A DNA stretch of 64,000 nucleotides from Pomphorhynchus laevis (GCA_012934845.2 WNNJ02000909.1:62001-126000); one strand, 5' to 3'; positions 21,982 through 33,610 are shown, counted from the first letter of the stretch. Notes: a model not told the origin generated them from the sequence alone. Program-made: numbers and translations.

Positions 21982-22992
21982 TTACGAAACCAAACCGGAA
22001 ATGTTTAAAAAATTTTCAATTGTCGATTCGGGAGGTCTTTTGCATTTCACCACTAAGTTTTCCCGCAACGGATACTTTGTGACTTCCACTAATTGGCAGA
22101 TGCTATCAGAATTTGTTAGACCATCCTTAGTGTAGTCATAAGATACTTTTCTTATCTTCGTAAAACGTCTGAATTTCGATGACATATTAAAGTGTTTGTG
22201 GCTTAGATGTGATACGCTTCCGACATTTAAGGCAACCCTTTCAATACCACCGTAGAAATACACGCATCGTCTGTACAAGTCACGATCTTCTTCTCCCCAA
22301 CCCCAAAACATAGTACTAAATCCATTAACTTTGATAAACTGTTCTCTTGTTAGTGCAACTATTCCTCCAAAATTATAATTAGTGACCTTGGCGTTTTTTC
22401 TCTTGGGCATATAGTCTAGATATGATACAGCACTTATCAAAGATTTTGGTTTTGTTTTGTTGCAGGTATATAAGTTTTCATAAAAATCGGGAATTAAGTC
22501 AACGTCAGCAAAAATAAAGCAGTTTACGCGTTTATTAGCATATAATATCGCCATATTCATCAGTATACCCCTGTTAAACTCTTCACCATCATCTTGAGTT
22601 ATTGTTAGAATCGAATAAGGTATATTTTGTATCTGTAGGAATGGATGCATGATGGACAGAAATACTTTAAGATGTTCATGACGATTTTTAAGCGGTGATA
22701 TAACTATGATAGGATCGTATACAGGTAAACAGTGTGAGGGCGTCCAACTTCCTCCGTGCCTTACATTAGTATAAGCGTCGGGAAATGTGTGTGATTTATA
22801 GAACGAATTAAAATCATCATCTATAATGCCATGATTGTGAGGGCCAGATACGAAAATTGGACATTGTGGCAACCGTGCAATTTTAGATTGATTGCCGTCG
22901 AAGTGTGAATCGTTGATAAACCAAACAACATATACCGATAAAAGGCAAAGACATATTACAGTAAATAGCCGCTTAAGTTTCTTATTTATCAT
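21982..22992 (-). CDS. Beta-1,4-galactosyltransferase family enzyme, intronless
   Basis: This 336-residue single-exon frame is complete from ATG to stop. Residues 9-27 are a hydrophobic signal anchor, so the protein should be a type II Golgi membrane enzyme with a lumenal catalytic domain. Family motifs follow in order: CLPVYDPIIVISPLKNRHEHL (split here as 88-107), FNRG (139-142), FADVDLIP with the metal-binding DVD (161-168), FGG (208-210), GFSTMFWGWGEEDRD (224-238) and a late HLSHKH (262-267) that could supply the metal-binding histidine. This matches glycosyltransferase family 7 (UDP-galactose or UDP-GalNAc transfer to GlcNAc, xylose or similar acceptors). The exact donor and acceptor cannot be read from sequence. 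It is somewhat shorter than vertebrate B4GALTs owing to a short stem. Lack of introns could reflect general intron loss or retroposition. No neighbour suggests a pathway. Confidence 0.9.
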   Translation of the reverse strand: MINKKLKRLFTVICLCLLSVYVVWFINDSHFDGNQSKIARLPQCPIFVSGPHNHGIIDDDFNSFYKSHTFPDAYTNVRHGGSWTPSHCLPVYDPIIVISPLKNRHEHLKVFLSIMHPFLQIQNIPYSILTITQDDGEEFNRGILMNMAILYANKRVNCFIFADVDLIPDFYENLYTCNKTKPKSLISAVSYLDYMPKRKNAKVTNYNFGGIVALTREQFIKVNGFSTMFWGWGEEDRDLYRRCVYFYGGIERVALNVGSVSHLSHKHFNMSSKFRRFTKIRKVSYDYTKDGLTNSDSICQLVEVTKYPLRENLVVKCKRPPESTIENFLNISGLVS

Positions 22993-23520
22993 ATCACTGG
23001 ATAGTAACTATCCTTTGTCGCGACTAAAGCGTTAAAATAATAATTCACTGGTGTGATATATTAAAATATAAAATATTTATATTTTTGCCAGAAATGTAAA
23101 TATTACTAATATATTCTGATTTCTACTAAAAGTATCATTGTTTGATCACATTTTAAGTAATAGAAATCGTTGTGGCACAAGTGATGAATTTGTACACTAC
23201 CAATCATTTAGCTCAATAGTGTTTAGGATAAAAAATAACTAAAATATCTTGAAATTTTGAAAATATGAAACATAATAGATTTGATATTTTTGTTGAATAA
23301 ATTAATAATTAATATATAATTTTTAAAATTAATTTTGAAGGATATCAGTAGAAATTGCTTTGCTTCAACATTTCAATCATTAATCTTCCATACCAGCGGA
23401 GTCAAATACGTATTCTATTAATATCAAAAATAAGTCAGCTATAATTGTGCTATTATTACCTACTATTGAAATGTCTTTTATTTGTCTCAATACGAATGCT
23501 CATTCTTTAAAATATAAAAA
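22993..23520. other. Upstream region of the glycosyltransferase
   Basis: AT-rich, no gene seen. Any promoter for the minus-strand gene would lie here, but no element is specific enough to name. Confidence 0.35.
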
Positions 23521-23524
23521 AATT

Positions 23525-24122
23525 AAAATATTTAATAAATATTATTTATGAAGATATTTAAAATTTATTTTTCTTTTTATTTTAAACTTTCTTATGTGAA
23601 ATTAATACTGAAATAGTAGTTCATACCAGTATCAATTTCCATTACCTTACAATATTTTTAATTGTGATTTACTTTTGTCTAACTGTTCTTTCATTGTGCT
23701 TCACATGTGCACAAACTGAGAAAGGATGTACGAGCACTACATATTAACTTAGAGGATTACAACTACTCGTTGTAGTTATCATGTGCATTTATATCTCTTT
23801 CCTAATACAGGATTAATTATTTTTTTGTAACACATCCTTTAGCTAAATTTATATTTTCATATTTTTTTGTTGTTTTGTTTTTTTTGTTGTTTTTTTGTTG
23901 TTGTTTTTCATAATTAAAAAATTTAAAATATTTCATAAATATTATATGAAAATGCTTAAAAATTTACTCTTTTTATGTTCTAAAAATTCTTATCGGAAAT
24001 TAATACAGAAATAGTATATCTTGTCAATATTGTAAACTAATTTCTACTAGTTTACAATATTTTTAATTGTGCTGTAATTGTGCATAAACTGAGAACGGAT
24101 GTAAATAGCACCGTATATTAAC
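23525..24122. repeat. Two-copy degenerate direct repeat
   Basis: A ~210-bp unit (start aaatatttaataaatatt; end ggatgtacgagcac...atattaactta) at 23,525-23,745 recurs at about 23,925-24,122 with shared words such as caatatttttaattgtg, cacaaactgagaa and ggatgta. Spacer includes a T-rich tttttgttgtttt run (23,860-23,908). Non-coding. Confidence 0.6.
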
Positions 24123-24454
24123 TTAAATTAATTAATTTTCTATCGATTCTTCCATATCAGCTAAATCTAAATTTGTCAAAAGCGTACTAAAAATGTGAAT
24201 TTTATGAAAAATAACTGACGTTTCAGTTAAACCGAAATTTTGGTCAACCTGTGAATCGCAGCCTTCCATTCGAATAACAGCCTTCATTCACATCATCCAT
24301 TTATACCACTTGATTGATATAGATATCTTTAAATTCTTATAAAAATATTTACTTGTATGTAAAATTTATGAAGTAACTTTTCATGTAAAAGTTAAAGTAA
24401 CTTTAGTGTCGAAAGTTACGACAGAAAGAAAGTTACGACACAAACATTTACGGT

Positions 24455-24615
24455 AGAAGAGTTAAGGGCCGAAACCTGATAGCATAGCAGTTCCTCCTGA
24501 TGATCTCTAATTCTAATTCTGATACAACGTCTGTTATTTATTAGTCAATTCATAAAAATGACGTTTATTTTAAATTTCAATTTTTTATTTTAACTTGATT
24601 TAAATTATAGAAAAT
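24455..24615 (+). repeat. PLE tail block (isolated copy)
   Basis: Carries the conserved words ggccgaaacctgatagcata, gcagttcctcctgatgat and acgtctgttatttattagtc shared with the blocks after the PLE at 59.8 kb. Here it stands without a PLE coding region and directly precedes a LINE fragment. Confidence 0.65.
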
Positions 24616-24639
24616 CTTAAAAGGGAGGTCGCCATCACA

Positions 24640-25810
24640 ATGCTATTATCCTCATCGTCCGATGTTGCTCGCATTAATATCAACCGTCGAGTATTTTTAC
24701 CTAAAAAGAAGTCGATTACAGGTCCCAAAGATCTGCGGCCTATTTCAATTCAAAACAATCTCATCTCCATTTACGAAAAAGCGCTTGCGCGTAAAATCCG
24801 CGATATCTAAGTAGGCGAAATTTAATCCCACCAGGTTTTCATGAGTATGTAAAAGATCGCTCGGTCCATTCAGCAATAGGTGAAGTGCAACAGTTTTGTC
24901 AAGATAAAAGTCATCAGCTTGCTGTGGCGGTTTTTCTTGACTTTTCTGCTACGTTTGACCGCATTTCCATTCCTTTTATTATCTATTCTCTCAGGTCCCT
25001 TTGGTTGCCTGCGAGAATTGTTAACAGGGTGAAAATATTGTTGTTACCAAGCGATTCTTCTATAAAGACGACCCTAATGCACGTCAGGTCTACCCTATTA
25101 CAGGTGTGCGTCAAGGTTCCCCACTTTATCCAATCTTGTATCTTGCTGCCTCCATTGTACTTTACAAAAACTTTAAACGCGATCAACATCTTGTGGTATA
25201 CGCTGATAATACCACAACCCTGTTTTCTATACCCAGGTGCAAAGATGTAGTCTCGGACATCAGTCGTTTATTTTTAAGATTAAAAGATCAGTTACCCTCA
25301 TCCAATCTTATTTAAAACTCTATCAAATCGCAGGTGGTATTCTTTCATGCCGCACTTGACACCGAAACGACAGCTTAAGAGCCTAGCACTATCTGCACTC
25401 TCCTCTATTTTGCAGCGTCAACCAATCCCTATTTTCAAGAGTCGAGTAAAATACCTGGGGATCACCGTTACAGTGAATTGGTCAGCGAAAGCTGACCTGG
25501 ATAGACTAAAACGAATTCTAAAGAGAGCTAGGTGGGCCCTGAAACGGGCTCAGAATCTGTCATTGAATGGTAAAACCCAAGTGCGCCTATGGGATACTTA
25601 GGCTATCTTGAGATTAGTCTTATTTTCAAAAGGACATCACCCAGAGCAAAGACTAAGGTTTCTCAAGCTCCTCATCTCGCGATTACCGAACATAGTCTGC
25701 CTCAACTGGATTATTCGGAGGTTGAGAGACCCCGGATTGTTCAGTCGGAGAGCGTCATGTTGGTGTGGCTGGAGGGTTCAGAGCTTTGTTGACCTAAGGT
25801 CGTAACATAC
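24640..25810 (+). mobile_element. LINE RT fossil (family E, copy 2)
   Basis: Plus-strand RT pieces in order: GPKDLRPISIQNNLISIYEKA (24.72 kb region; motif 2), VAVFLDFSATFDRISIPF (motif A), ITGVRQGSPLYPILYLAAS (motif B), LVVYADNTTTLFS (motif C, YADN instead of YADD) and FKSRVKYLGITVTVNW (connection). The frame changes several times. It is the better-preserved sister of the 19.3-kb copy; no endonuclease or ORF1 upstream, so 5' truncated. Confidence 0.75.
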
Positions 25811-28800
25811 TGAAGACTACTTGAATGATAATGACCGGTCTGACTATTGGATTTCGTTTCTCTGCATGTCTCTTTTTTTAAAGTATTTATCTGTTATATA
25901 GTTTTTTTATCGCTTACCCTATACATATTGGCAATAAATGTGATCACGGAGAATCTATCAAACGAAGATATATTATGCTGATGATATTTTTTTGAGGTAA
26001 TAATAGCGGAAAGAATAAAGATAATTGTTTATATAATAAACGGCAGAACACAGGAAGTTTTATTAAAATAAAATAGCGAGAAATGCAAGTTTCTAGCTGC
26101 AAATGTAAGAAGATACCAGCGTCATTTGTCCAATGACAAAATATTCCGGACATTTATAAAAAGAAGAAACTTAGGATCCTAGATTCAGCATTTAACATCT
26201 CGTCAAAAAATATTCGAGACTTAGGTCAGGCTGATAAGTTAAACAATAACGTCTTGAAATTGTATAAGTAAACTCTTACATATGAATTTAGGTATTAAAG
26301 GCAAGGAATGTTGCGAAGATCTTTATATGTTTAGGATTAAAATGCATCGTCAGCAATAAACCACCGGATAAAGGTATCAGTTATTTTACGTATATATTAA
26401 ATAAAATTATAAAATCAGATTTAGGAAATGTCGTTATGATTCTAATCCTCGAAATGAGTATATTTGTAAGTACATTTTATCCACTTTGTTTTGATGAAGT
26501 TGAAAAATCGAATTACAAAGTCAAAAATAAGAAATTTAATATTATAAAGATAAGAGAAAGACATAAAAACACGATTAAATAATTCGAACTTAAATGTTGA
26601 CTTTCAGTTTCGGATAGGTCCAGGGCTAAATAATAGATTAAATATTCGAAATATAAAGTATAATACATGAAGATGTTTTCTGATAATCTAGAAAGATGCA
26701 AATTGCACTTCAACACGCTAAGAAGGGAAAAGAATAAATTCATGTTACTATTAATTAAATCGAGCAAGATAAATCATTTTATACGCTACTATCTCATTTA
26801 GTTTTGAATTTAGGTTTATTGATTTTTATATATTCTATACCCACAAAGTATTTGTCTATATAAATACTATACTTTGAAAAAAGAAAAACAACGTTTAAAA
26901 ACGTTTATAATTCCTGCAGATAATAGCAGCTATAGTTAAATATTTAGAAAAATCTCTTTACTCACTGTTTTCGTTCCTGTAAATTTATAGAATATTTAAG
27001 AAGAAAGAAATTAATATTTTTATATAGTTACGGACACAGAATATATTCAGTAACATAAGCAACATCATAGCCTTGAAAGTATATTCCTTCTTACTCATAA
27101 TTTGAAATAAAATAAGCATTAAGTTGATAAAAGAATAATAACTCCTAATGAGAATTAGAGTTTGAACAAAGCTTTTGCGACGTTTGTTTCAAACGTCGCA
27201 AAAGCTTTGTATGGGTATAAAAATAGAAATATTGTCTAGGAAGACAATACACAAGTTCAGCTATATGTAATAATGTCATAGATACTGATCATGATATTGA
27301 TTGGGACAGAGTGGAAAGTATTTGTTATGAAAATGACTTATCACGGAGACTCATTAAATAAGCTATCTGTATCTCTAACCAATCTAATCCAATGCGTGAA
27401 AATAAGTCGAACTGGCATCTAAAACTTCCAATAACTGGTCATATCACACAAAAGTTTTTCTTTGTAATAAGCACCGACGTCACATGATAATATGATATCT
27501 TATATTTCTTTCGTAGTCGCTGGTATAAATAGTGGTATTTTTTGTATTTACTGTTTGCTTGAAAAGGACATTGTGTTGAAATCTTGCAATAATAAAGAAA
27601 ACCCTTTTTCATATCATGACTATAAAACCATTAACTAATATGAAGAAAGACATGAATTCAAGTCTACAATATATATAATGGTGGCGCACGGATGTGCTTA
27701 GTAAACAACAGTCCAGGATATTTTATGAATGCGGCATTTATAGAAAATGTTGTTTCTTGATAGACTGGACTTTAATTCACGACTTTCAGTCACCATGTCA
27801 CTTCTAGACGAGCACTTCAGTATCGAAATGATGGACTCTGGATGTGCGAAATGGAAAAAGGTCAGGATTCCGAATAGAATTCGTAAAGTATTCAATTTGA
27901 TTGCCGATTGAAACTAGCTTTGATCTTTTAGTACGACTAAGTTGGCACTAAAAATATTTAGTGCATTATTTATAATAATTTTTTTAACTTTCAAATATAT
28001 ACACCGTCAACATATGTAGCTATACACTGTTAACTTACTCAGCGATACAATGCTAAATTATTTTTTGATAGACAATCAACTAAGACTGTCAATATATACT
28101 GTCTATATATACATTTTATATACATTTTAATATGAGTTGTATATATTTTACAACTCAGGTATACATTTTTATGATATATTCTTTAGTTTATGATTAATTA
28201 TGATATTAATAAATTATTATGATTAAATTACAATAATTAAAGTTTGAACACTTTTTATTTGTCTGAAAAAAATTAAGATAATTAAAGTTTTAATTCAAAA
28301 CTGTTTCGAGTAGACGGAACTGAAGTATTTTTTCCGAAGTTCTATTCCAAATAGAAAAACATTATTTCCTTTGAATTTAATTGCAACATTCCCAATGAAT
28401 TTATTATGTAAAATTTTTCTGCAACGATTAAACTCAATAACACTAAAACCGCAATGTGTCGTCAAAGAAGACAGCCAATCATATTTTGAATAAGTTGTTC
28501 TTTTATTTTGTAATCTATCCAAACTTGTTAACATAATTATTGAAACCACACGTGCATGAAAACGATGAAATATAAGATTAATTTAATTCTTGAAATTGTC
28601 AATCTATCATAGTAGATAGAGAGAGTTGTCAATACATCATGATTGTTGAATCAATCGTTCAACAATTTAAGATAACAAAATTCGATGCAAACATTTGTGT
28701 TTTAAAACCACAGAAATGAAAAAATTACATTTAATTTTTTGTCGATAGCATCAGCAAAGCGAATTTTCTGTTAAGAATATAATAAAGCTGTCATTATATT

Positions 28801-28976
28801 CGTTTTTATTGTCAATCAATCCTTTTAAATTCAAGCTATTAATAGAAAGGAAGGCAGTCGAACAATATTAAAAGCGGGTTCAATTTAAGAAAGAAATGCT
28901 GTAAAATAAATTTCTGATTCGTTGACTATGCAATTTCAATTGTTTTAAAACAAAATTAAAAACGTTTGCTTCCCAC
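25811..28976. other. Long region without recognised genes
   Basis: AT-rich. Open frames at 25.94-26.15, 26.5-26.8, 27.7-27.9 and 28.3-28.55 kb (all minus, 65-85 residues) have no recognisable motif or splice context. A perfect palindrome lies at 27,166-27,210. The last 400 bases are the presumed 5' region of the gene at 28,977. Confidence 0.4.
27166..27210. repeat. 21-bp perfect hairpin
   Basis: Arms beginning ACAAAGCTTTTGCGACG (27166-27186) and their exact complement (27190-27210) are separated by only TTT. No mismatch in either arm. GC content of the arm exceeds its surroundings. Confidence 0.85.
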
Positions 28977-30278
28977 ATGATAGGAGCAATGCCAATTGTT
29001 AAACCATTCCAAATAGAGGTGTGTAGGAACTTATTGTTGTTGAATGAAAATAATTGTCATGGACAGGAAGTTACTTTGGCCCTACCGTCGGTTGCACTTT
29101 ATGAATACCAGCAAAATGATAAAGCGCCTATGTGCCAGCAGAACTCATTAGCATCCTGCAAATTTCAAGCACTTTGCCATAGGTGGAAATTGTTACTAGG
29201 CTACAGAAAAAGTGACCAAGCCAGCAGTGCTCAAGACATCATTCAGTTAATTGTACTTCATCGTGACGTGTCTAGAAGTATGGAGGTAACAACGGACATT
29301 ACAATCAAAATACTTAACAGATTCAACCACCATAAAAATATTGTTTTTAAAGATAAAGAGGTGCATTTTACGAAGTGTAGTAATAAACTGATAAAACAGT
29401 CCAACGATTTCCTTCGCTGTCAAATGAGCAGTACAGAATTCATGGACGAGCGTGGCGTTACTTACTGCCAGATTCACTTTTGCAATCTACACACAAATGT
29501 ATCGTGCTGGATAAACGAGTTTTCACATTTTCATGATTCATACAACGTAGCAGTAAATCACAATAAACTAAAAGAAGGGCAATTACTTGATTCAGCGGTC
29601 AAAGGACCAGGATTTATATTCGGTCTTTGTGATTGGCATATATGTTTCGAGGCAATAATCGACTCGAGCGGACATCTCGGTGGTATACGTATTTATTTAG
29701 TATGTAAGCGATCCTTATACAAAGTAAACATAGCTTCTGTGTGCTTGAAAATTGCTTATAATATAAATATATCAGGGCAGTTTTTGGAATGGTGGGCGAA
29801 AAAGGATGGAGAAGTTACTTCCTACACAGACAGTCGTGGAAGATGTCAAACACATCTATTAGCTGATATTTTCGGTTTGAAAAAGGCTGGAAATCGATTT
29901 GGCGTATATTTGTCAATATTTATGTGCTCACATGTTTACCCAGCTTACGTGAAAGTTCAAAATCACTTGAATCATGTATCGCATTGGACCAAATATGTTA
30001 TGGACATGTGTGGGGGGCAATGGTCTATTTCCAGTTGCTTCAATGACAATTATCTGGTTCTAACAATTCAGTATTTTTGTCAAACATCATCAAAAATCAA
30101 TCAAAAATCAAATAAACTTTCAATGCGTTCAGTAAATTTTACTTTAGCACTTAGAAACCGAAAGGATTGTTTTAAAATGATAACAATTTTTAAGGATCCG
30201 ATCAATCTCTACTGTTATGAAGCACAGAAGAATGAAATTTTCGAAATACATACCTGGATAAATGCTGATCAGGTATAA
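28977..30278 (+). CDS. 433-residue single-exon protein, three apparent repeats
   Basis: I do not recognise this gene. It is a complete 433-residue frame without interruption in DNA where chance frames rarely exceed 90. It has no signal peptide or membrane segment. Three segments start with a C-x(1-3)-W word: CHRW (67-70), CDW (218-220) and CGGQW (355-359), spaced about 150 and 139 residues. Each is followed by alternating hydrophobic strands: GYRK...IIQLIVL; CFEA...GGIRIYLVCK; SISSC...YLVLTIQYFC. The first two end similarly (GVTYCQIHFC; RFGVYLSIFMCSHVYPAYVKV). The pattern suggests three beta-sandwich units; a MATH/TRAF-like fold is a guess. Cysteine is common (about 20). No intron borders needed. 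The start could be either ATG (residue 1 or 5). Confidence 0.7.
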   Translation: MIGAMPIVKPFQIEVCRNLLLLNENNCHGQEVTLALPSVALYEYQQNDKAPMCQQNSLASCKFQALCHRWKLLLGYRKSDQASSAQDIIQLIVLHRDVSRSMEVTTDITIKILNRFNHHKNIVFKDKEVHFTKCSNKLIKQSNDFLRCQMSSTEFMDERGVTYCQIHFCNLHTNVSCWINEFSHFHDSYNVAVNHNKLKEGQLLDSAVKGPGFIFGLCDWHICFEAIIDSSGHLGGIRIYLVCKRSLYKVNIASVCLKIAYNINISGQFLEWWAKKDGEVTSYTDSRGRCQTHLLADIFGLKKAGNRFGVYLSIFMCSHVYPAYVKVQNHLNHVSHWTKYVMDMCGGQWSISSCFNDNYLVLTIQYFCQTSSKINQKSNKLSMRSVNFTLALRNRKDCFKMITIFKDPINLYCYEAQKNEIFEIHTWINADQV

Positions 30279-30356
30279 TCATCAGTAATTTCATCATTTC
30301 TAAAGGATTCTTACATTAAGTTATAGTACGCAAATACTGAGAAGTTCATTTGATTT

Positions 30357-30582
30357 TTATTTAAAAAACGATGAATTAACATTTTATTCGAGGATAAACC
30401 AAGCATATTACAAAATATTTTTAAAATAAATTCATAAATTTAACGTTTAGGCTGTTAGAGTTTAGTTTATTTAAAAGTCGATGAATTAACATTACATTTG
30501 AAGATAAAGCAAGATATTACAAAATATTTTTAAAATAAATTCATAAGTTTAACGTTAAGGCTAATAGAGTTTAGTTTATTTA
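30357..30582. repeat. Two-copy tandem repeat of about 112 bp
   Basis: Units at about 30,357-30,467 and 30,468-30,582 share ttatttaaaa, gatgaattaacatt, tattacaaaatatttttaaa, ataaattcata and gagtttagtttattta. It lies 80 bp after the stop of the preceding gene, likely in its 3' flank. Confidence 0.75.
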
Positions 30583-31254
30583 AAAAACTAAGCAAGAATT
30601 ATCGTTGTTAAGTTAAACCATTTGGTCTATTTAAAATAAGTGATATAATATCGCTAAGAATAAGTATTATCAAGAACAATCAACTCGCTAGCTGATTTAA
30701 AAGGAATTACAACTGTTTCTTTACCAAACATTTGAAACATAGTATTTCGCCTAATTGGCGATCAGTACTAGTAACGAATCCCAATTATTTGTTAATAACA
30801 ACCAGGCAAATCATCGAGTGATCGTAATAAACTCAAATCACAAAATTTATTCAAAAAGCATGTTATTAACATTTTCAGTTAACATGTTTTCTTTATACCT
30901 TTAGTTGATTACAGTTTGACATTGGGAAACTGTGCATAACAAACATTCTATAAATATACTACCATAATATAAAATGCAAGAAAGGAATGAATTAAAATTC
31001 ATTTAAACTTTGCCAATTGACAAATTTGAATTTATGCTTAAATTTATAATTTAGTTTTAAAATATGTCATTCTGTTAAATAATAATCTTAGTCACTTGTT
31101 TTTATCAAATAGTTGTACATGAATTCTCTAAAATTGTTCTGAACAACTTTACTGTAAGGCTTTGTCTGGCAAACAACTTTCCAAAAAGACCTTGTCTGGT
31201 CATCAATTTTTTTGAAATACCTTATCTGGGTAGTTATTTTGCTGAAACATCTTG
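30583..31254. other. AT-rich non-coding region
   Basis: No gene seen. 31,180-31,240 contains gaccttgtctggtc and ataccttatctggg, words that recur at 31,810-31,860. Confidence 0.35.
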
Positions 31255-31520
31255 TCGAGGAATAAGGGCTGAAACCTGATAATATAGCAGTTATTTCTGA
31301 TGATCTCTATTCCTTATTCTTATACATCGTCTGTTATTTGCTAGTCAATTCATAAAAATTAACTTTTATTTTAATTTTAAATGTCAACTTTATATAATTA
31401 TAAATTCTATAAAATCTTATATAATTATTTATTATTTATTTTTGTTTTTATTTATAAAAGTATAACATACGAATATTCAGTTAACTGATCTGATTTGCTC
31501 AACTGGCAAGTTATTATTGA
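31255..31520 (+). repeat. PLE tail block
   Basis: Shared words: gtcgaggaataagggctgaa, ctgatgatctctattcctta, catcgtctgttatttg, and the distal end ctgatctgatttgctc near 31.49 kb. Degenerate relative to the 59.8-kb copy. Confidence 0.6.
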
Positions 31521-31679
31521 TCTGTGGACTTTATTTTAATGTTAATATAATCTCTGTCAGAAATACTGAAATTATGTATTATTGATACGAAATTATTATT
31601 TTTTCTGTCAATTTTCAAACAAGTTTGATAATTTTTCTTATAATAAAGAAGTATATATCAACAAAAATTATGAAAATAT

Positions 31680-32420
31680 TTAATTTACAATTTATAAATC
31701 AACTTTATGGATAATAAAACATAACATCCGAGCATAACATCAATTAAAACTATTATTAATTTATATCGTAATAATGACATATTTAAAAAAATGGCATCAA
31801 CTTTGCTAAAAGACCTTGTCTGGTCGTCAATTTTTCTGAAATACCTTATCCAGACAGTTATTTTGTTAGAAATAACTAACAAAATAGTTATTTTGGAATA
31901 ACTATTTTAAAATAGTTATTTGATCAAAATAACTATTTTAATTAATTTGAATAATTAATTAAAATTAATAATTAATAATTAATTTATTTTGAATAACTAT
32001 TTCAAATAGCTATTTGAAGCTATCGTAAAGATGATTTATATGACAAGAAATATGACAAGAAACATATTTTTGCATTCATACCATATAATATAAAATATAA
32101 TACATTAAATAATGAAGTTTTAAGAATTGCCATAGTATGTTGATATTGCCTTTCTTCAAAATCATTTAAATAATTTAATAGATACATATTTTAAACTAGG
32201 TTACTATAAAAATAACATCAAGCAGAAAATTGTAAAATATATAAATTAACTAAATATTATCAAAAATAAATTTAAACTTTCAAGCGAAAATTTTTTATGA
32301 ATGGATAATAAATAATATACTTTGGATTAGAAAATTGATATATTGATATATTATTAGATTGATACTAGATAATCAATTTCATTAGAGAAAATAAGTTATC
32401 AGCGTGTATTTGATATATTA
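31680..32420 (+). mobile_element. PLE-like fragments (thumb region) and tail remains
   Basis: Two short plus-strand pieces match the region after the catalytic motif of the PLE-like RT at 43.2 kb (LYRKDD..., then CIPYNIKYNT and NEILRIA), separated by self-complementary AT-rich DNA (31,865-32,020, repeated aaaatagttatttt). A decayed tail block follows at 32,300-32,420. Broken, 5' truncated. Confidence 0.5.
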
Positions 32421-32579
32421 TTTATATAAATAATATATTATTTATATATAATAAATAATAAATTTTCGTGTATTTATTTAATACAAAAAAGTATTAAAAT
32501 ATAAAATTTACAATATATAAATCAACAAAATAATGGTAAAAATATATTTAAACTATAGAGCAAAAAAATATGGATGAAT

Positions 32580-33000
32580 AATAAACAAAATGTTTTGTAT
32601 TTGAATAAGGTATAATGAATAAGTTCTGGCGTGTATCAATACATGAATTTTATGATAAGTTTTGCAGAATACGGATCCCTATACACGACAGAGGACCATG
32701 TTGTGTTAATATTAAAGCAATCAATTGTGTTCGTCGATGAGTCATGTTTTCGAATGCCCTAATATGTAGTTTTCGTTCATGAAAGTAGACAAACTCGTGA
32801 TATACATTTGAAAGTGAGCGTAATGAAAATTTTATTAATCAACGAACGCTCTTGATTTAACGACCATCCTGACTTTGTCAATGTCAGTTCCAAAGATCTG
32901 GGCTATACAGTTGCGTTTGTTTTTAAAATGATTTATACAAATTGTAATTATAGATGTTTATATATCAATAATTATACCCCAAAGCCAAAAGGCAGAATTA
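32580..33000 (+). mobile_element. LINE-B-family 3' fragment
   Basis: The plus strand reads WRVSIHEFYDKFCRIRIPIHD, which aligns with WRASVHGYHDKFCAIRIPVHA at the ORF2 end of LINE-B (5.1 kb). It is followed by a 3' UTR ending in ccaaagccaaaaggcag and ttaataaagctcttc. Identical fragments lie at 39.4 and 44.3 kb. 5' truncated at the ORF2 end. Confidence 0.6.
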
Positions 33001-33610
33001 AGATTAATAAAGCTCTTCATTAGAATAAGATACTAGATGATCAAATTTCATCAAAGACGAATACGCCATTAGCGTGTATTTGGCCCCGCTGTTCTGTTTG
33101 GTCAAGGAACAAAGGTCGAAACCTGATAGCAATGCAGTTCCTCCTGATAACCTCTATTCCTTATATATAAGGAATATTATTTATTATACATAATATATTA
33201 TTTATTAGTCAGCATAACATGTTAACTATAAAAAGTTTAATTTATTGGAAATTAAATGTAAAAATATCGAAATTTTTATGATTTTACAGGGACATGAGAA
33301 ATTTAAATAAAACTAACTTCAAATACATCGTATATTATAATATTTCATTATTAAAATAATAATTAAACCTGATATAATAGCAGTTCTAATTGATGACCTC
33401 TATTCCTTATTATAATACATCGTCTGTTATTTATTATTCAATTCATAATAATTGACTTTTATTTTAAATTTTTATTTCAAATTTTAATTTCACATAAATA
33501 TAAATTGTATAAAATCTTATATAATTATTTATTATTTATCTTTATTTTTGATTTATATAAAGTATAAAATACGTAGACTCAGTTATCTAATCTGATTAAT
33601 TCAAAGATTT
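33000..33610 (+). repeat. Two PLE tail blocks in tandem
   Basis: First block 33,015-33,180 (attagaataagatactagat, acgccattagcgtgtatttg, ggtcgaaacctgatagc, gcagttcctcctgat). Second, partial, block 33,365-33,600 (cctgatataatagcagttct, gatgacctctattccttatt, catcgtctgttatttatt, aaatacgtagactcagtta). Same pair at 44.66-45.06 kb. Confidence 0.65.

Noticed and set aside
24980-25190. Minus-strand frame within LINE family E
   Set aside because: Antisense to the RT motifs A and B of the plus-strand LINE.
28295-28549. 84-residue minus-strand frame with even composition (NRCRKILHNKFIGNVAIKFKG)
   Set aside because: It looks somewhat protein-like, but no family, no splice signals and no repeat support; length is within the range expected by chance in AT-rich DNA.
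29000-30278. Transposase or capsid-like identity for the 433-residue protein
   Set aside because: No catalytic triad, zinc knuckle or repeat copies, and no terminal repeats flank the gene.
32680-32860. Possible Tc1/mariner transposase remnant (frame reading VFVDESCFRMP, also at 44.37-44.50 kb)
   Set aside because: The word resembles a mariner DDE motif, but a neighbouring frame matches the ORF2 end of LINE-B over about 20 residues (FYDKFCRIRIPIHD) and the 3' UTR agrees; the LINE explanation covers the whole fragment.
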